Shown here piece by piece: positions 1 through 7,549 of a DNA stretch of 16,005 bases (the first letter of the stretch is position 1; each line of letters opens with the position of its first letter). This DNA comes from Gelidibacter sp039916245 (GTDB lineage: Bacteria; Bacteroidota; Bacteroidia; Flavobacteriales; Flavobacteriaceae), in NCBI RefSeq assembly GCF_039916245.1, contig NZ_JBDSLS010000187.1, positions 1-16,005 on the forward strand, in the 5' to 3' direction. Position numbers and translations under genes: made by a program. The notes beneath the pieces were generated by a model. That model ran no database searches. It saw only the letters and a program-made list of their open reading frames with translations, and was not told the DNA's origin.

Positions 1-1
1 C

Positions 2-3000
2 ACGGTTACTTTAACGGTGGTGGATGTCAATGGCAATAGCAGTTCAGCAACGGCAATGGTCACGGTAAATGATGTCACTGCGGCGCAAGTTATCACCCAA
101 AACATAAGTATTGATCTCGATGCCAATGGCAACGCCAGTATTGTTCCTGCAGATGTGGACAACGGTTCCAATGACGCCTGCGGTATTGCAAGCATGACGG
201 TTGTTCCAAACACCTTTGATTGTTCCAATATCGGTGCCAACACGGTTACCTTAACGGTGGTGGATGTGAATGGCAATAGCAGTTCAGCAACGGCAACGGT
301 CACGGTAAATGATGTAACTCCGGCACAGGTCATTACTCAAAATATCAGTGTGGATCTCGATGCCAATGGCAACGCCAGTATTGTTCCTGCAGATGTGGAC
401 AACGGTTCCAACGATGCCTGCGGTATTGCAAGTATGACGGTTGTTCCAAACACCTTTGATTGTTCCAATATCGGTGTCAATACGGTTACTTTAACGGTGG
501 TGGATGTCAATGGCAATAGCAGTTCAGCAACGGCAGTGGTTTCTATTTCGGATAACACTGACCCAGTCATTGTTTGTGCAGCAGATGCCACAAGAGGTAC
601 CGATTTAGGTGAATGCACTTATACTATTCAAGGAAATGAGTTTGATGCTACTTTTACAGATAATTGTAACTCGAGTGTTATTACCAACAGTATCAATGGG
701 ACAGCAAGCTTAGCGGGTGAAGTCTTTGTGCAAGGAGCTACTGTAGTCACATGGATTGTTGACGATGGCCATGGACAAACAGCATCCTGTACAACTACGA
801 TAACCGTTGAAGATAATGAAGCGCCAATTGTGGACTGTATCAACATTCAAGTCCTATTGGATGCCTCAGGCAATGGAAGTATCACAATAGCAGATATTAA
901 TAATAATTCTACCGATAATTGTGGTATTGCTAGTGTCACTTTATCACAGAATAGTTTTGATTGTTCTGATATTGGCGGGGACTTAGATGAACTGATCATT
1001 TCAGAATATATTGATGGTGCTGGAAATAATGACTGTATAGAAATTTATAATGGTACAGGCAACCCAATTAATCTTTATGCTGAAGGCTATACGCTTAGGT
1101 TCTATTACAACGGCAGCACATCCTATACTCAAGTCCCATTATTGGGTACTGTTGCAGACAGAGAAGTGTATGTTATTTGTAATCCATTTGGTCCAGGAGC
1201 CATGCAGGCCGATCAAACCGGGAATTTCGGTTTTGATGGCAATGATGCGATCGCTCTGAATAAAGCAGGGAACGCTATTGATGTTATTGGTCAAATTGGT
1301 GTGAATCCAGGAACAGGATGGACCGTAGGTTCCAATTCGACTGCGGGGACTACGTTGGTCAGAAATAAGGATGTCTTATACGGCAATATCAATGATATTT
1401 CAGGTATTGGTTCAGAATGGACGCAATATGCTCAAAATACAACCTCTTATTTAGGAGTTCATGAGATTGAAATTGCTGATCTAGCTAAGAATATCATTTT
1501 AACGGTAACGGATACCAGTGGCAACGTTTCTACATGTGAAGCTAATGTAACGGTAATTGACCATGTTGCGCCAGTAGCATTGTGCCAAAGTGTAACCATT
1601 CAACTGGATGCCAATGGCATGGCAAGTGTGAGCGCTTCTCAAGTTGATAATGGCTCCAATGATGCCTGTGGTATTGCAAGTTTGGTTCTGGATAAAACCG
1701 ATTTCACCTGTGTAAATCTGGGCGATAACACCGTCACCTTAACGGTAACCGACAATAATGGGAATACATCAAGTTGTGAGGCTACCATAACGGTTGAAGA
1801 CAAAATTCATCCGACCGTGATGACTCAAGATCTGACCATTCAGTTAGATGTTAATGGCAGTGCAAGTATTGCACCATCAGAAATAGACAATGGTTCTTTC
1901 GATAATTGTGGCCTTGCAACACAAACCGTCACACCAAATACGTTTGATTGCTCAAATATTGGCGCCAATACAGTAACGTTAAGTGTAACGGATACCAGTG
2001 GCAATGTTTCTACAGGAACTGCTACTGTAACTGTTGAAGATAAGATAGCACCAATAGCGATTTGTAAGAACATCACTGTTGAATTGGATATTAACGGTGT
2101 AGCTACCATTACCGGAGCTGATGTTGATAACGGTTCTAATGATGCCTGTGGAATAGCATCATTAGAAGTATCACCTTCCGTATTTGGATGTGCTGATATT
2201 GGTACCAATGAAGTTACTTTAACCGTAACCGATAATAACGGTAATGTCTCTACATGCAATGCGACCGTAACGGTAACAGGTATTATTCCAGTGGTCACGA
2301 TTTCACAAGGTCCACTTCCTGAGTTTTGTCAAGGTGCCGTACTCGTGTTAACTGCAGAAAGTGATGAGGATTTTGGATATTTATGGACAACGGGTGAAAC
2401 AACCCAATCTATAGAAATATCTGGAAATGGCACCTATGGTGTTACCGTAACTTCATTAACCAATTGCTCAACCGAAGCTGAAATTACAGTAACAGGCTTT
2501 AACGCAGGAGCACTAGTGTCTTCATACACTATTATAGCATCTGAAAAAGCGGAGTTAAGGAATAATGTAATTGTGCAAACTGGTGGTGTTGGAGTGACAG
2601 GAGTTAATGGGGAGATAAAACTAGATAAAGCAAGTCATATTGTTGGTTTGGGACAAGCTCGTAAGATTGAAATCAAACAAGGGTCTTCAGTAGGTACCTC
2701 AGTAATTCAAGCTGCCAACCCAACGATCCCTGCCTTTGTTTACAATGCCTATTCAACTTCTAACAGTCCTGATGTTCGCGTGAGTAACAATCAAACAGTA
2801 ACGTTATCAGGTGGCATTTACAATAAGGTTGAAGTAGATGATAATGCGACAGTTATTTTTACAGCACCAAACGTTTATATCAATGAATTGAAAACCAAAA
2901 AACGTGCAACAATAGAATTTAATGGTTGCACCAATATGTTCCTTAACAAAGAATTTAAACTCGATGAAAACGGCATGTTTAATTCAAATGGATTTATGGT

Positions 3001-4222
3001 TACTGTGTATGTTAATGAAATCTTTGAAGTTAAGAAAGGTTCTCGCTTTACAGGTCGTGTGCACACCAATAATCATGACATAAAAGTTGAAGGTCATATT
3101 AGCAGTACTACTTATATGACTGGGATGTTTATTGGTAAGAAGGTTGACGCTGATAGAAATGTGGTTTGGAATGCTGATCAGAACTGTGAACCATGTCCAA
3201 TTGCATCGCCACTGAATAATGGCGGATCAGAACCAAATTCTAACTATACCATCATTGCATTTGATGAAGTCCATTTGCATGGAGACAATATTGTGCAAAC
3301 TGGTGGTGTAGGTGTGACCAGGCATAACAAGAAGATCAAACTGCACAACAATTCCCATATAACGGAATTTGCTAAAGCATCACAAATTCAAGTAAATGGA
3401 GGAAGTTCTATAGGTACGCGTATACATTCACCTGCAGAACCAATCATTCCATTGTTTGTTAAAAACGTGTATTCCAATAGCAATAGTCCGAATGCCACGA
3501 TCAACAGCGGGCAAACGGTGACGTTAACAGGTGGTGTTTATGATAAAGTGGATGTGAAAGGAGGGGCCACGGTTATTTTTGCCCAATCAAATGTGTATAT
3601 TAATGAGTTGAAAACTAGCAAACATGCTACTATTAAATTCTCAGGATGCACCAACGTTCTCATCAAAAAGGAGTTGAAGTTAGATGACCATGTTGTGATC
3701 AATCCAGAGGGCCATAAAGTCATCTTCTATGTTGATGGTGCTGTGGAAATTGGTAAAGGCTCAGTGGTTACCGCCAGTATTTATGCTTACAATGATGAGA
3801 TTAAGATTGATGGTAGCAGTTCAAATCCGGTGAGCATGAAAGGATTGTTTATAGCTAAAAAAGTGCATGCCAATGAGGACGTGATTTGGAACAAAGATAC
3901 CTCAGGAAGTCCTTGCACTGTCGGAGCACCAACCGCTCAAGCTTTCGTAACTCCTGAAGTTGGGAATAGGAGCATAGAGCTCATATCCGTTAAGGCGTGG
4001 CCAAATCCATCAGATACAGTGTTCAATTTAAAATTGATAACTGAGAATCAATCGGATATCGTGTCTATTGCTGTATTTGATTCCAACAATAAACTGGTGC
4101 ACACAAATACATTCCAACCAGAAGCTGTCTATCAATTTGGTAACGAGCTCGAGAGTGGCGTTTATGTCGTAAAAGTTACGCAAGCAGGTAGTAATGCCTA
4201 TACAAGAGTCATCAAGTTCTAA
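2..4222 (+). CDS. Giant secreted adhesin-like protein, HYR/Ig-like repeats, nested lamin-tail-like domain, T9SS sorting tail (5' truncated)
   Basis: The frame is open to the left edge, so the start and signal peptide lie outside. Visible order (by base): about 80-residue beta-sandwich-like repeats at 2-545, each with two cysteines (in DACGIAS and FDCSNIG) that could pair; a HYR-like domain at about 545-820; a repeat split by a lamin-tail-like domain (about 980-1465); three further repeats to about 2285; another Ig-like segment to about 2500; two 240-residue modules starting at 2525 and 3245; and a C-terminal T9SS type A sorting domain from about 3985 (WPNPSDTVFNL, then ESGVYVVKV and RVIKF at the end). 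By family knowledge the tail directs export through the type IX system and cell-surface attachment or release. The likely role is adhesion or matrix contact, which is inference; no catalytic domain is seen. The two modules have a GGxYxxVxV...ATVIF pattern suggesting a beta-helix (DUF7305-like); that match is from memory. A terminator follows. Confidence 0.9.
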   Translation, partial: TVTLTVVDVNGNSSSATAMVTVNDVTAAQVITQNISIDLDANGNASIVPADVDNGSNDACGIASMTVVPNTFDCSNIGANTVTLTVVDVNGNSSSATATVTVNDVTPAQVITQNISVDLDANGNASIVPADVDNGSNDACGIASMTVVPNTFDCSNIGVNTVTLTVVDVNGNSSSATAVVSISDNTDPVIVCAADATRGTDLGECTYTIQGNEFDATFTDNCNSSVITNSINGTASLAGEVFVQGATVVTWIVDDGHGQTASCTTTITVEDNEAPIVDCINIQVLLDASGNGSITIADINNNSTDNCGIASVTLSQNSFDCSDIGGDLDELIISEYIDGAGNNDCIEIYNGTGNPINLYAEGYTLRFYYNGSTSYTQVPLLGTVADREVYVICNPFGPGAMQADQTGNFGFDGNDAIALNKAGNAIDVIGQIGVNPGTGWTVGSNSTAGTTLVRNKDVLYGNINDISGIGSEWTQYAQNTTSYLGVHEIEIADLAKNIILTVTDTSGNVSTCEANVTVIDHVAPVALCQSVTIQLDANGMASVSASQVDNGSNDACGIASLVLDKTDFTCVNLGDNTVTLTVTDNNGNTSSCEATITVEDKIHPTVMTQDLTIQLDVNGSASIAPSEIDNGSFDNCGLATQTVTPNTFDCSNIGANTVTLSVTDTSGNVSTGTATVTVEDKIAPIAICKNITVELDINGVATITGADVDNGSNDACGIASLEVSPSVFGCADIGTNEVTLTVTDNNGNVSTCNATVTVTGIIPVVTISQGPLPEFCQGAVLVLTAESDEDFGYLWTTGETTQSIEISGNGTYGVTVTSLTNCSTEAEITVTGFNAGALVSSYTIIASEKAELRNNVIVQTGGVGVTGVNGEIKLDKASHIVGLGQARKIEIKQGSSVGTSVIQAANPTIPAFVYNAYSTSNSPDVRVSNNQTVTLSGGIYNKVEVDDNATVIFTAPNVYINELKTKKRATIEFNGCTNMFLNKEFKLDENGMFNSNGFMVTVYVNEIFEVKKGSRFTGRVHTNNHDIKVEGHISSTTYMTGMFIGKKVDADRNVVWNADQNCEPCPIASPLNNGGSEPNSNYTIIAFDEVHLHGDNIVQTGGVGVTRHNKKIKLHNNSHITEFAKASQIQVNGGSSIGTRIHSPAEPIIPLFVKNVYSNSNSPNATINSGQTVTLTGGVYDKVDVKGGATVIFAQSNVYINELKTSKHATIKFSGCTNVLIKKELKLDDHVVINPEGHKVIFYVDGAVEIGKGSVVTASIYAYNDEIKIDGSSSNPVSMKGLFIAKKVHANEDVIWNKDTSGSPCTVGAPTAQAFVTPEVGNRSIELISVKAWPNPSDTVFNLKLITENQSDIVSIAVFDSNNKLVHTNTFQPEAVYQFGNELESGVYVVKVTQAGSNAYTRVIKF
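77..545 (+). repeat. Near-identical 240-bp in-frame tandem repeats
   Basis: Bases 121-300 and 361-540 align at an exact 240-base offset with only about nine differences. Bases 1-60 and 481-540 differ at two positions. Each unit encodes 80 residues. Later repeats in the same gene (1571-2285) keep the protein pattern but have diverged in DNA, so the copies at the left edge look recently amplified or homogenised. Confidence 0.9.
2525..3925 (+). repeat. Two tandem 240-residue modules in register
   Basis: The segment beginning YTIIASEKAEL (tyrosine codon at 2525) recurs as YTIIAFDEVHL (tyrosine codon at 3245), exactly 720 bases later. Shared blocks are NIVQTGGVGVT or a close variant, a GG(I/V)Y(N/D)KV(E/D)V block, ATVIF, NVYINELKT, a GCTN block and a VWN or IWN ending followed by a cysteine. 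The DNA has diverged far more than in the 5' repeats, so the duplication is old. Both copies are full length. Confidence 0.85.
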
Positions 4223-4246
4223 TGCTTGCAGAGTCATTTAATAACC

Positions 4247-4274
4247 AAAGCCCTTCATTAGTGAAGGGCTTTTT
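4247..4274 (+). terminator. Rho-independent terminator of the adhesin gene
   Basis: An 11-bp perfect stem, AAAGCCCTTCA (4247-4257) with TGAAGGGCTTT (4262-4272), a TTAG loop and a T run to 4274. It starts 25 bases after the stop codon. Confidence 0.9.
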
Positions 4275-4699
4275 AATGGTATCAAGTTTAGCGTTTTTAT
4301 ATTTAAGCGCGTGGTTGTTGTAAATCAGTTTTTGTCTTCTGTCTGTTCTAAGTCAGAAGGAATTAATAGTATTATGTTTTCTTTAGAATTGATGAACTGA
4401 TTGTAGCGCATAAGGCAAAAAAAAGACAACTAGCATATTGGTTTGATTTGTGGTAACTAAAATTAAATGGATATACAGAATTGCTTTTTTTAAATTAGAC
4501 TTTCTCCTATCTTCTTGATAAAGTTTCTAATATGAATCTCCTGCTAAATATTCAAGCCTGTCGTCATACTTTTTATATTTTTTTGAGTTATCATAATATT
4601 CTATACAATGTGAATACAACTTAAACTTATGATATAATGTTCCTATATACCCGTTTAATGTCCATGAGCTGTATTGCTAGCAATAACGAGCCTGTCAAA
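4275..4699. other. Gene-free AT-rich spacer
   Basis: I find no convincing gene, RNA or repeat here. On the minus strand a 49-codon stretch (4530-4676, stop at 4527-4529) is open and protein-like in composition, running on from the transposase remnant, but it has no start codon and I recognise no family. It may be a fragment of a gene damaged by the insertion. Confidence 0.5.
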
Positions 4700-5077
4700 G
4701 ATCCGTTCTCCAAAATACCTGCAAGTAAGCTTGTACTTCCTGTATCCAGATCTTCAAGAATGGTGCTTTCCGCCATTATCATGACATTTGACTCTGTCTT
4801 CTCCTTTGGCCAGATTTCTGTGTTTTGTGCGCTTCCTGTGGAGCTTCAATGGTAAAGTAGTCCTCATCCATTTCTATCATCCCTTCCAAACTATATCGAT
4901 CATCACATTGCCCAGAATGGCTCGTACCTTTTTTAAGCCCAGTTGACGCTGTATCTCTTTACTTGAAAATCCTTTTTTTGTTGTGCTTAACAGAAAAATG
5001 ATCTTGTACCAGACCATGAATGACAGTTTTGAACTTTCCGTTTTGGTGCCGCTACGCAACGAGATCCTTGAGTTACA
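4700..5077 (-). pseudogene. Decayed IS1595-family (ISXO2-like) transposase fragment
   Basis: Reading the minus strand from 5077 gives CNSRISLRSGT, then SSKLSFMVWYK, LLSTTKKGFSSKEIQ and RQLGLKK, the part just after the zinc ribbon of IS1595-family transposases. The frame shifts near 4927-4934 into YEPFWAM, then sequence is missing (near 4901-4906). It resumes as RYSLEGMIEMDEDYFTIE, which holds the expected first catalytic Asp, and shifts again near 4810-4820 into KTESNVMIMAESTILEDLDTG and once more near 4730 into CRYF. Both ends are lost: the N-terminal zinc ribbon would lie beyond 5077, and nothing of the DDE C-terminus is seen past about 4700. It is inactive. No terminal inverted repeats or target duplication were found. 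Family assignment rests on remembered conserved blocks. Confidence 0.8.
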
Positions 5078-5117
5078 GGATATAAAAACTTATATTATAT
5101 TCTCGATTTTATATGTT

Positions 5118-5591
5118 TTATCGGTGATGATAAGGTTCATTCCTTAAGATAGTAAAAGCACGATACAATTGTTCAATCATGAACAAACGGATCATTTGAT
5201 GGGAAAAGGTCATTTTAGATAAGGATATTTTGCCATGTGCTTTATCATGAACTTCTGAAGAAAATCCGTAAGGTCCGCCAATCACAAAGACCAACTGCTT
5301 AATGCCAGAATTCATGTATTTTTGAAGTTGTTCCGAAAAAGCGACCGAATCATATTGCTTTCCGTTTTCGTCCATTAAAATGAGAAGGTCTGTATTGCTG
5401 AGTTTGGCGAGTATCAGTTCGCCTTCTTTTTGTTTTTGTTGCTCTTCGCTTAAATTCTTTACTTTTTTTAAATCAGGAATGATTTCAAATTCAAACTTGA
5501 TGTAAAAACCTAAACGTTTTTGATAATCATCAATAAGCAGCTGTAATTGCGGATGGTCCGTTTTGCCAATGGCGAGAAGTTTTATTTGCAT
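5118..5591 (-). CDS. rlmH: 23S rRNA (pseudouridine-1915-N3)-methyltransferase RlmH
   Basis: The protein has 157 residues, the usual length for RlmH, a SPOUT-fold enzyme that uses S-adenosylmethionine to methylate pseudouridine 1915 in helix 69 of 23S rRNA on assembled ribosomes. Seen directly: start MQIKLLAIGKT; LMDENG at 72-77; the SAM-binding knot motif IGGPYGFS at 104-111; MTFSHQMIR at 127-135; and the C-terminal PYHHR that closes the active site. The ATG at 5589-5591 gives the canonical N-terminus. It diverges from nadC across 96 bases. Downstream it runs toward the dead transposase and I see no hairpin terminator. Confidence 0.96.
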   Translation of the reverse strand: MQIKLLAIGKTDHPQLQLLIDDYQKRLGFYIKFEFEIIPDLKKVKNLSEEQQKQKEGELILAKLSNTDLLILMDENGKQYDSVAFSEQLQKYMNSGIKQLVFVIGGPYGFSSEVHDKAHGKISLSKMTFSHQMIRLFMIEQLYRAFTILRNEPYHHR

Positions 5592-5643
5592 GGCGTAAAA
5601 TTACAAATTTGTCGGGATATGGAATTTGGGATTTGAATTTGAA

Positions 5644-5677
5644 TTGTTTCATTTTCAATTAGTATTTTTACGTAAAA
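5644..5677 (+). promoter_or_regulatory. Possible nadC promoter with a 12-bp palindrome
   Basis: A -7-like TATTTTTA (5663-5670, one mismatch to TAnnTTTG) lies 16 bases after a TTG (5644-5646), a short spacing for this phylum. The perfect palindrome TTTTACGTAAAA (5666-5677) overlaps it and ends 10 bases before the nadC ATG. In AT-rich DNA such a palindrome can occur by chance. Confidence 0.25.
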
Positions 5678-5687
5678 TATCCCAAAA

Positions 5688-6545
5688 ATGATTTCACAAG
5701 AACAATTCAATAAAGAGATAGAGCTTATCATCGCCAATGCCGTTAGAGAAGATGTTGGAGATGGTGATCATAGTTCCTTGGCATGCATCCCCGTTTCGGC
5801 GCAAGGCAAAGCAAAATTGTTGGTGAAAGACAATGGAATTATTGCTGGCGTTGCATTTGCAAAACTTGTATTTCAGTATATCGACAAAAACTTGAAAGTA
5901 GAAACCTTAGTGGAAGACGGCGCTGAAGTGAACTATGGCGATATTGTGTTTTATGTAGAAGGTTCATCACAATCCATTCTTAAAGCAGAACGTTTGGTTT
6001 TGAATGGCATGCAACGGATGAGTGCTATTGCGACAAAAACAAAAACTTTTGTGGATTTATTGGAAGGTACGGGAACCAAAATTTTGGATACCAGAAAAAC
6101 AACGCCAGGAATTAGAGCTTTAGAAAAATGGGCCGTTAAAATTGGAGGTGGCGAAAATCATCGATTTGCTTTGTATGATATGGTCATGCTCAAGGATAAT
6201 CATATTGATTTTGCGGGTGGCATTACCAAAGCCATCACAAAAACCAAGGCTTATTTAAAAGAAAACAATCTGGATTTAAAAATTATAGTTGAAGCTAGAA
6301 ATCTTGATGAAATCAAGGAAATCCTCAAAGCCGATGGTATTTACCGAATTCTGATTGATAATTTCAACTATGCAGATACTAAAACGGCGGTGGCTTTGAT
6401 AGGCGACCAATGTTTGACAGAATCTTCGGGCGGCATCAATGAAGACACGGCACGGGAATATGCCTTGTGTGGCGTGAATTATATATCATCAGGTGCCTTG
6501 ACCCATTCTGTATATAATATGGACTTAAGTTTAAAAGCTGTCTAA
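5688..6545 (+). CDS. nadC: Nicotinate-nucleotide diphosphorylase (carboxylating), quinolinate phosphoribosyltransferase
   Basis: NadC converts quinolinate and phosphoribosyl pyrophosphate to nicotinate mononucleotide, CO2 and diphosphate, in de novo NAD synthesis in the cytosol. At 285 residues the length is normal. Visible family motifs: REDVGDGDHSS at 20-30; KAERLVLNGMQR at 99-110; DTRKTTPG at 134-141; GGGENHR at 153-159; KDNH at 169-172; the acidic residues E202 and D224; SSGGI at 246-250; and SSGALTHS at 267-274. All expected substrate-binding residues seem to be present. The stop (6543-6545) directly abuts the ATG of the next gene, so the two are surely cotranscribed. nadA and nadB are not in the window. 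Confidence 0.97.
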   Translation: MISQEQFNKEIELIIANAVREDVGDGDHSSLACIPVSAQGKAKLLVKDNGIIAGVAFAKLVFQYIDKNLKVETLVEDGAEVNYGDIVFYVEGSSQSILKAERLVLNGMQRMSAIATKTKTFVDLLEGTGTKILDTRKTTPGIRALEKWAVKIGGGENHRFALYDMVMLKDNHIDFAGGITKAITKTKAYLKENNLDLKIIVEARNLDEIKEILKADGIYRILIDNFNYADTKTAVALIGDQCLTESSGGINEDTAREYALCGVNYISSGALTHSVYNMDLSLKAV

Positions 6546-7541
6546 ATGGCCGACGAACCGGATGTAAATATTGAGGATAAAATCGAGGATAATCTCGAGA
6601 AAATTCCCGTGTTAAAGTATTTCATCAAATTACTAAAAAGAATAAAACTGCCAGCTTTAGAGGGCTTGACCTTATATTACTTTTTAAGACTCTATGGCAA
6701 AGGAGTCATTAAAGGTGCAGTAACCAGTAGGGCAAGTGCGATTGCCTTTAGTTTTTTCACGGCAATATTTCCATTTTTGTTGTTCATTATTATCTTAATC
6801 CCTTATATTCCGGTTGCAGGATTTGAATATGAATTTAAAGGGTTTTTAAATTCGGTATTACCCCCGCAAACGTCCGATTTCTTTTTTGAGAATATTTTTC
6901 AGAATATTTATAAAGGAGGTAACGCTGGATTAATTTCAACTGTATTCCTATTATCTATTATTTTAATGGCGAATGGAATTAGCGCTCTTTTTTCGGGATT
7001 TGAAAGTTCATATCACCAGCAGCTCACGCGCAGTGTGGTCAAACAATATTTATATTCCATGTTTGTGGCACTTATTTTAACTTTATTATTGATCATTACG
7101 ATCACCGTGATCGGATATTTCCAAATTTATGTCATCAATAGTGTTCTTTATTATATGGACAAACAAGGCTATGAAACCTATGATGAGGGATTATTTATGG
7201 TCGCTATTGCGAAGTATGTGTTTTTTGTATTTATGGTCTATATTGCAACGGCGACGATTTATTATTTTGGAACCCGAGAAGGTAAAGATTCGAAATTCTT
7301 TTCGGCAGGTGCTTTGTTGACAACCATATTGATTATTGTATTTTCGTATTTGTTTGGTATTTATGTTACTTATTTTTCAACCTATAATGAACTGTACGGT
7401 TCTATTGGAGCCTTATTGATTCTGTTATTTTACCTATGGTTGATTTCCAATATTTTATTGCTTGGCTTTGAACTTAATGCAACCATCAGGCTTTTGAAGA
7501 AATATAACCTTCAGAAAAAAAATCGTAAAAAACTTTCTTAA
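6546..7541 (+). CDS. YihY/BrkB family (UPF0761) inner-membrane protein
   Basis: This 331-residue protein has a charged cytosolic N-terminus of about 60 residues and six predicted membrane segments, roughly 65-90, 128-149, 170-198, 216-241, 253-276 and 285-309. The block SRASAIAFSFFTAIFPFLL near the first segment and YGSIGALLILLFYLW followed by GFELNA at 284-312 are typical of the YihY/BrkB family. The lysine-rich tail is probably cytosolic. The molecular function of the family is unsettled: it was once called ribonuclease BN by error, and transport or envelope roles have been proposed. Its ATG follows the nadC stop with no gap and priA starts 8 bases downstream, so it is the middle gene of a three-gene unit. 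Confidence 0.92.
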   Translation: MADEPDVNIEDKIEDNLEKIPVLKYFIKLLKRIKLPALEGLTLYYFLRLYGKGVIKGAVTSRASAIAFSFFTAIFPFLLFIIILIPYIPVAGFEYEFKGFLNSVLPPQTSDFFFENIFQNIYKGGNAGLISTVFLLSIILMANGISALFSGFESSYHQQLTRSVVKQYLYSMFVALILTLLLIITITVIGYFQIYVINSVLYYMDKQGYETYDEGLFMVAIAKYVFFVFMVYIATATIYYFGTREGKDSKFFSAGALLTTILIIVFSYLFGIYVTYFSTYNELYGSIGALLILLFYLWLISNILLLGFELNATIRLLKKYNLQKKNRKKLS

Positions 7542-7549
7542 TTTTCCTC

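Noticed and set aside
1840..2298. 152-codon minus-strand open frame in the adhesin
   Set aside because: It is an antisense shadow of the repetitive coding sequence; the same valine- and threonine-rich shadow occurs opposite other repeats.
4637..4855. 72-codon plus-strand open frame
   Set aside because: It is the antisense of the decayed transposase, whose conserved blocks read on the minus strand.
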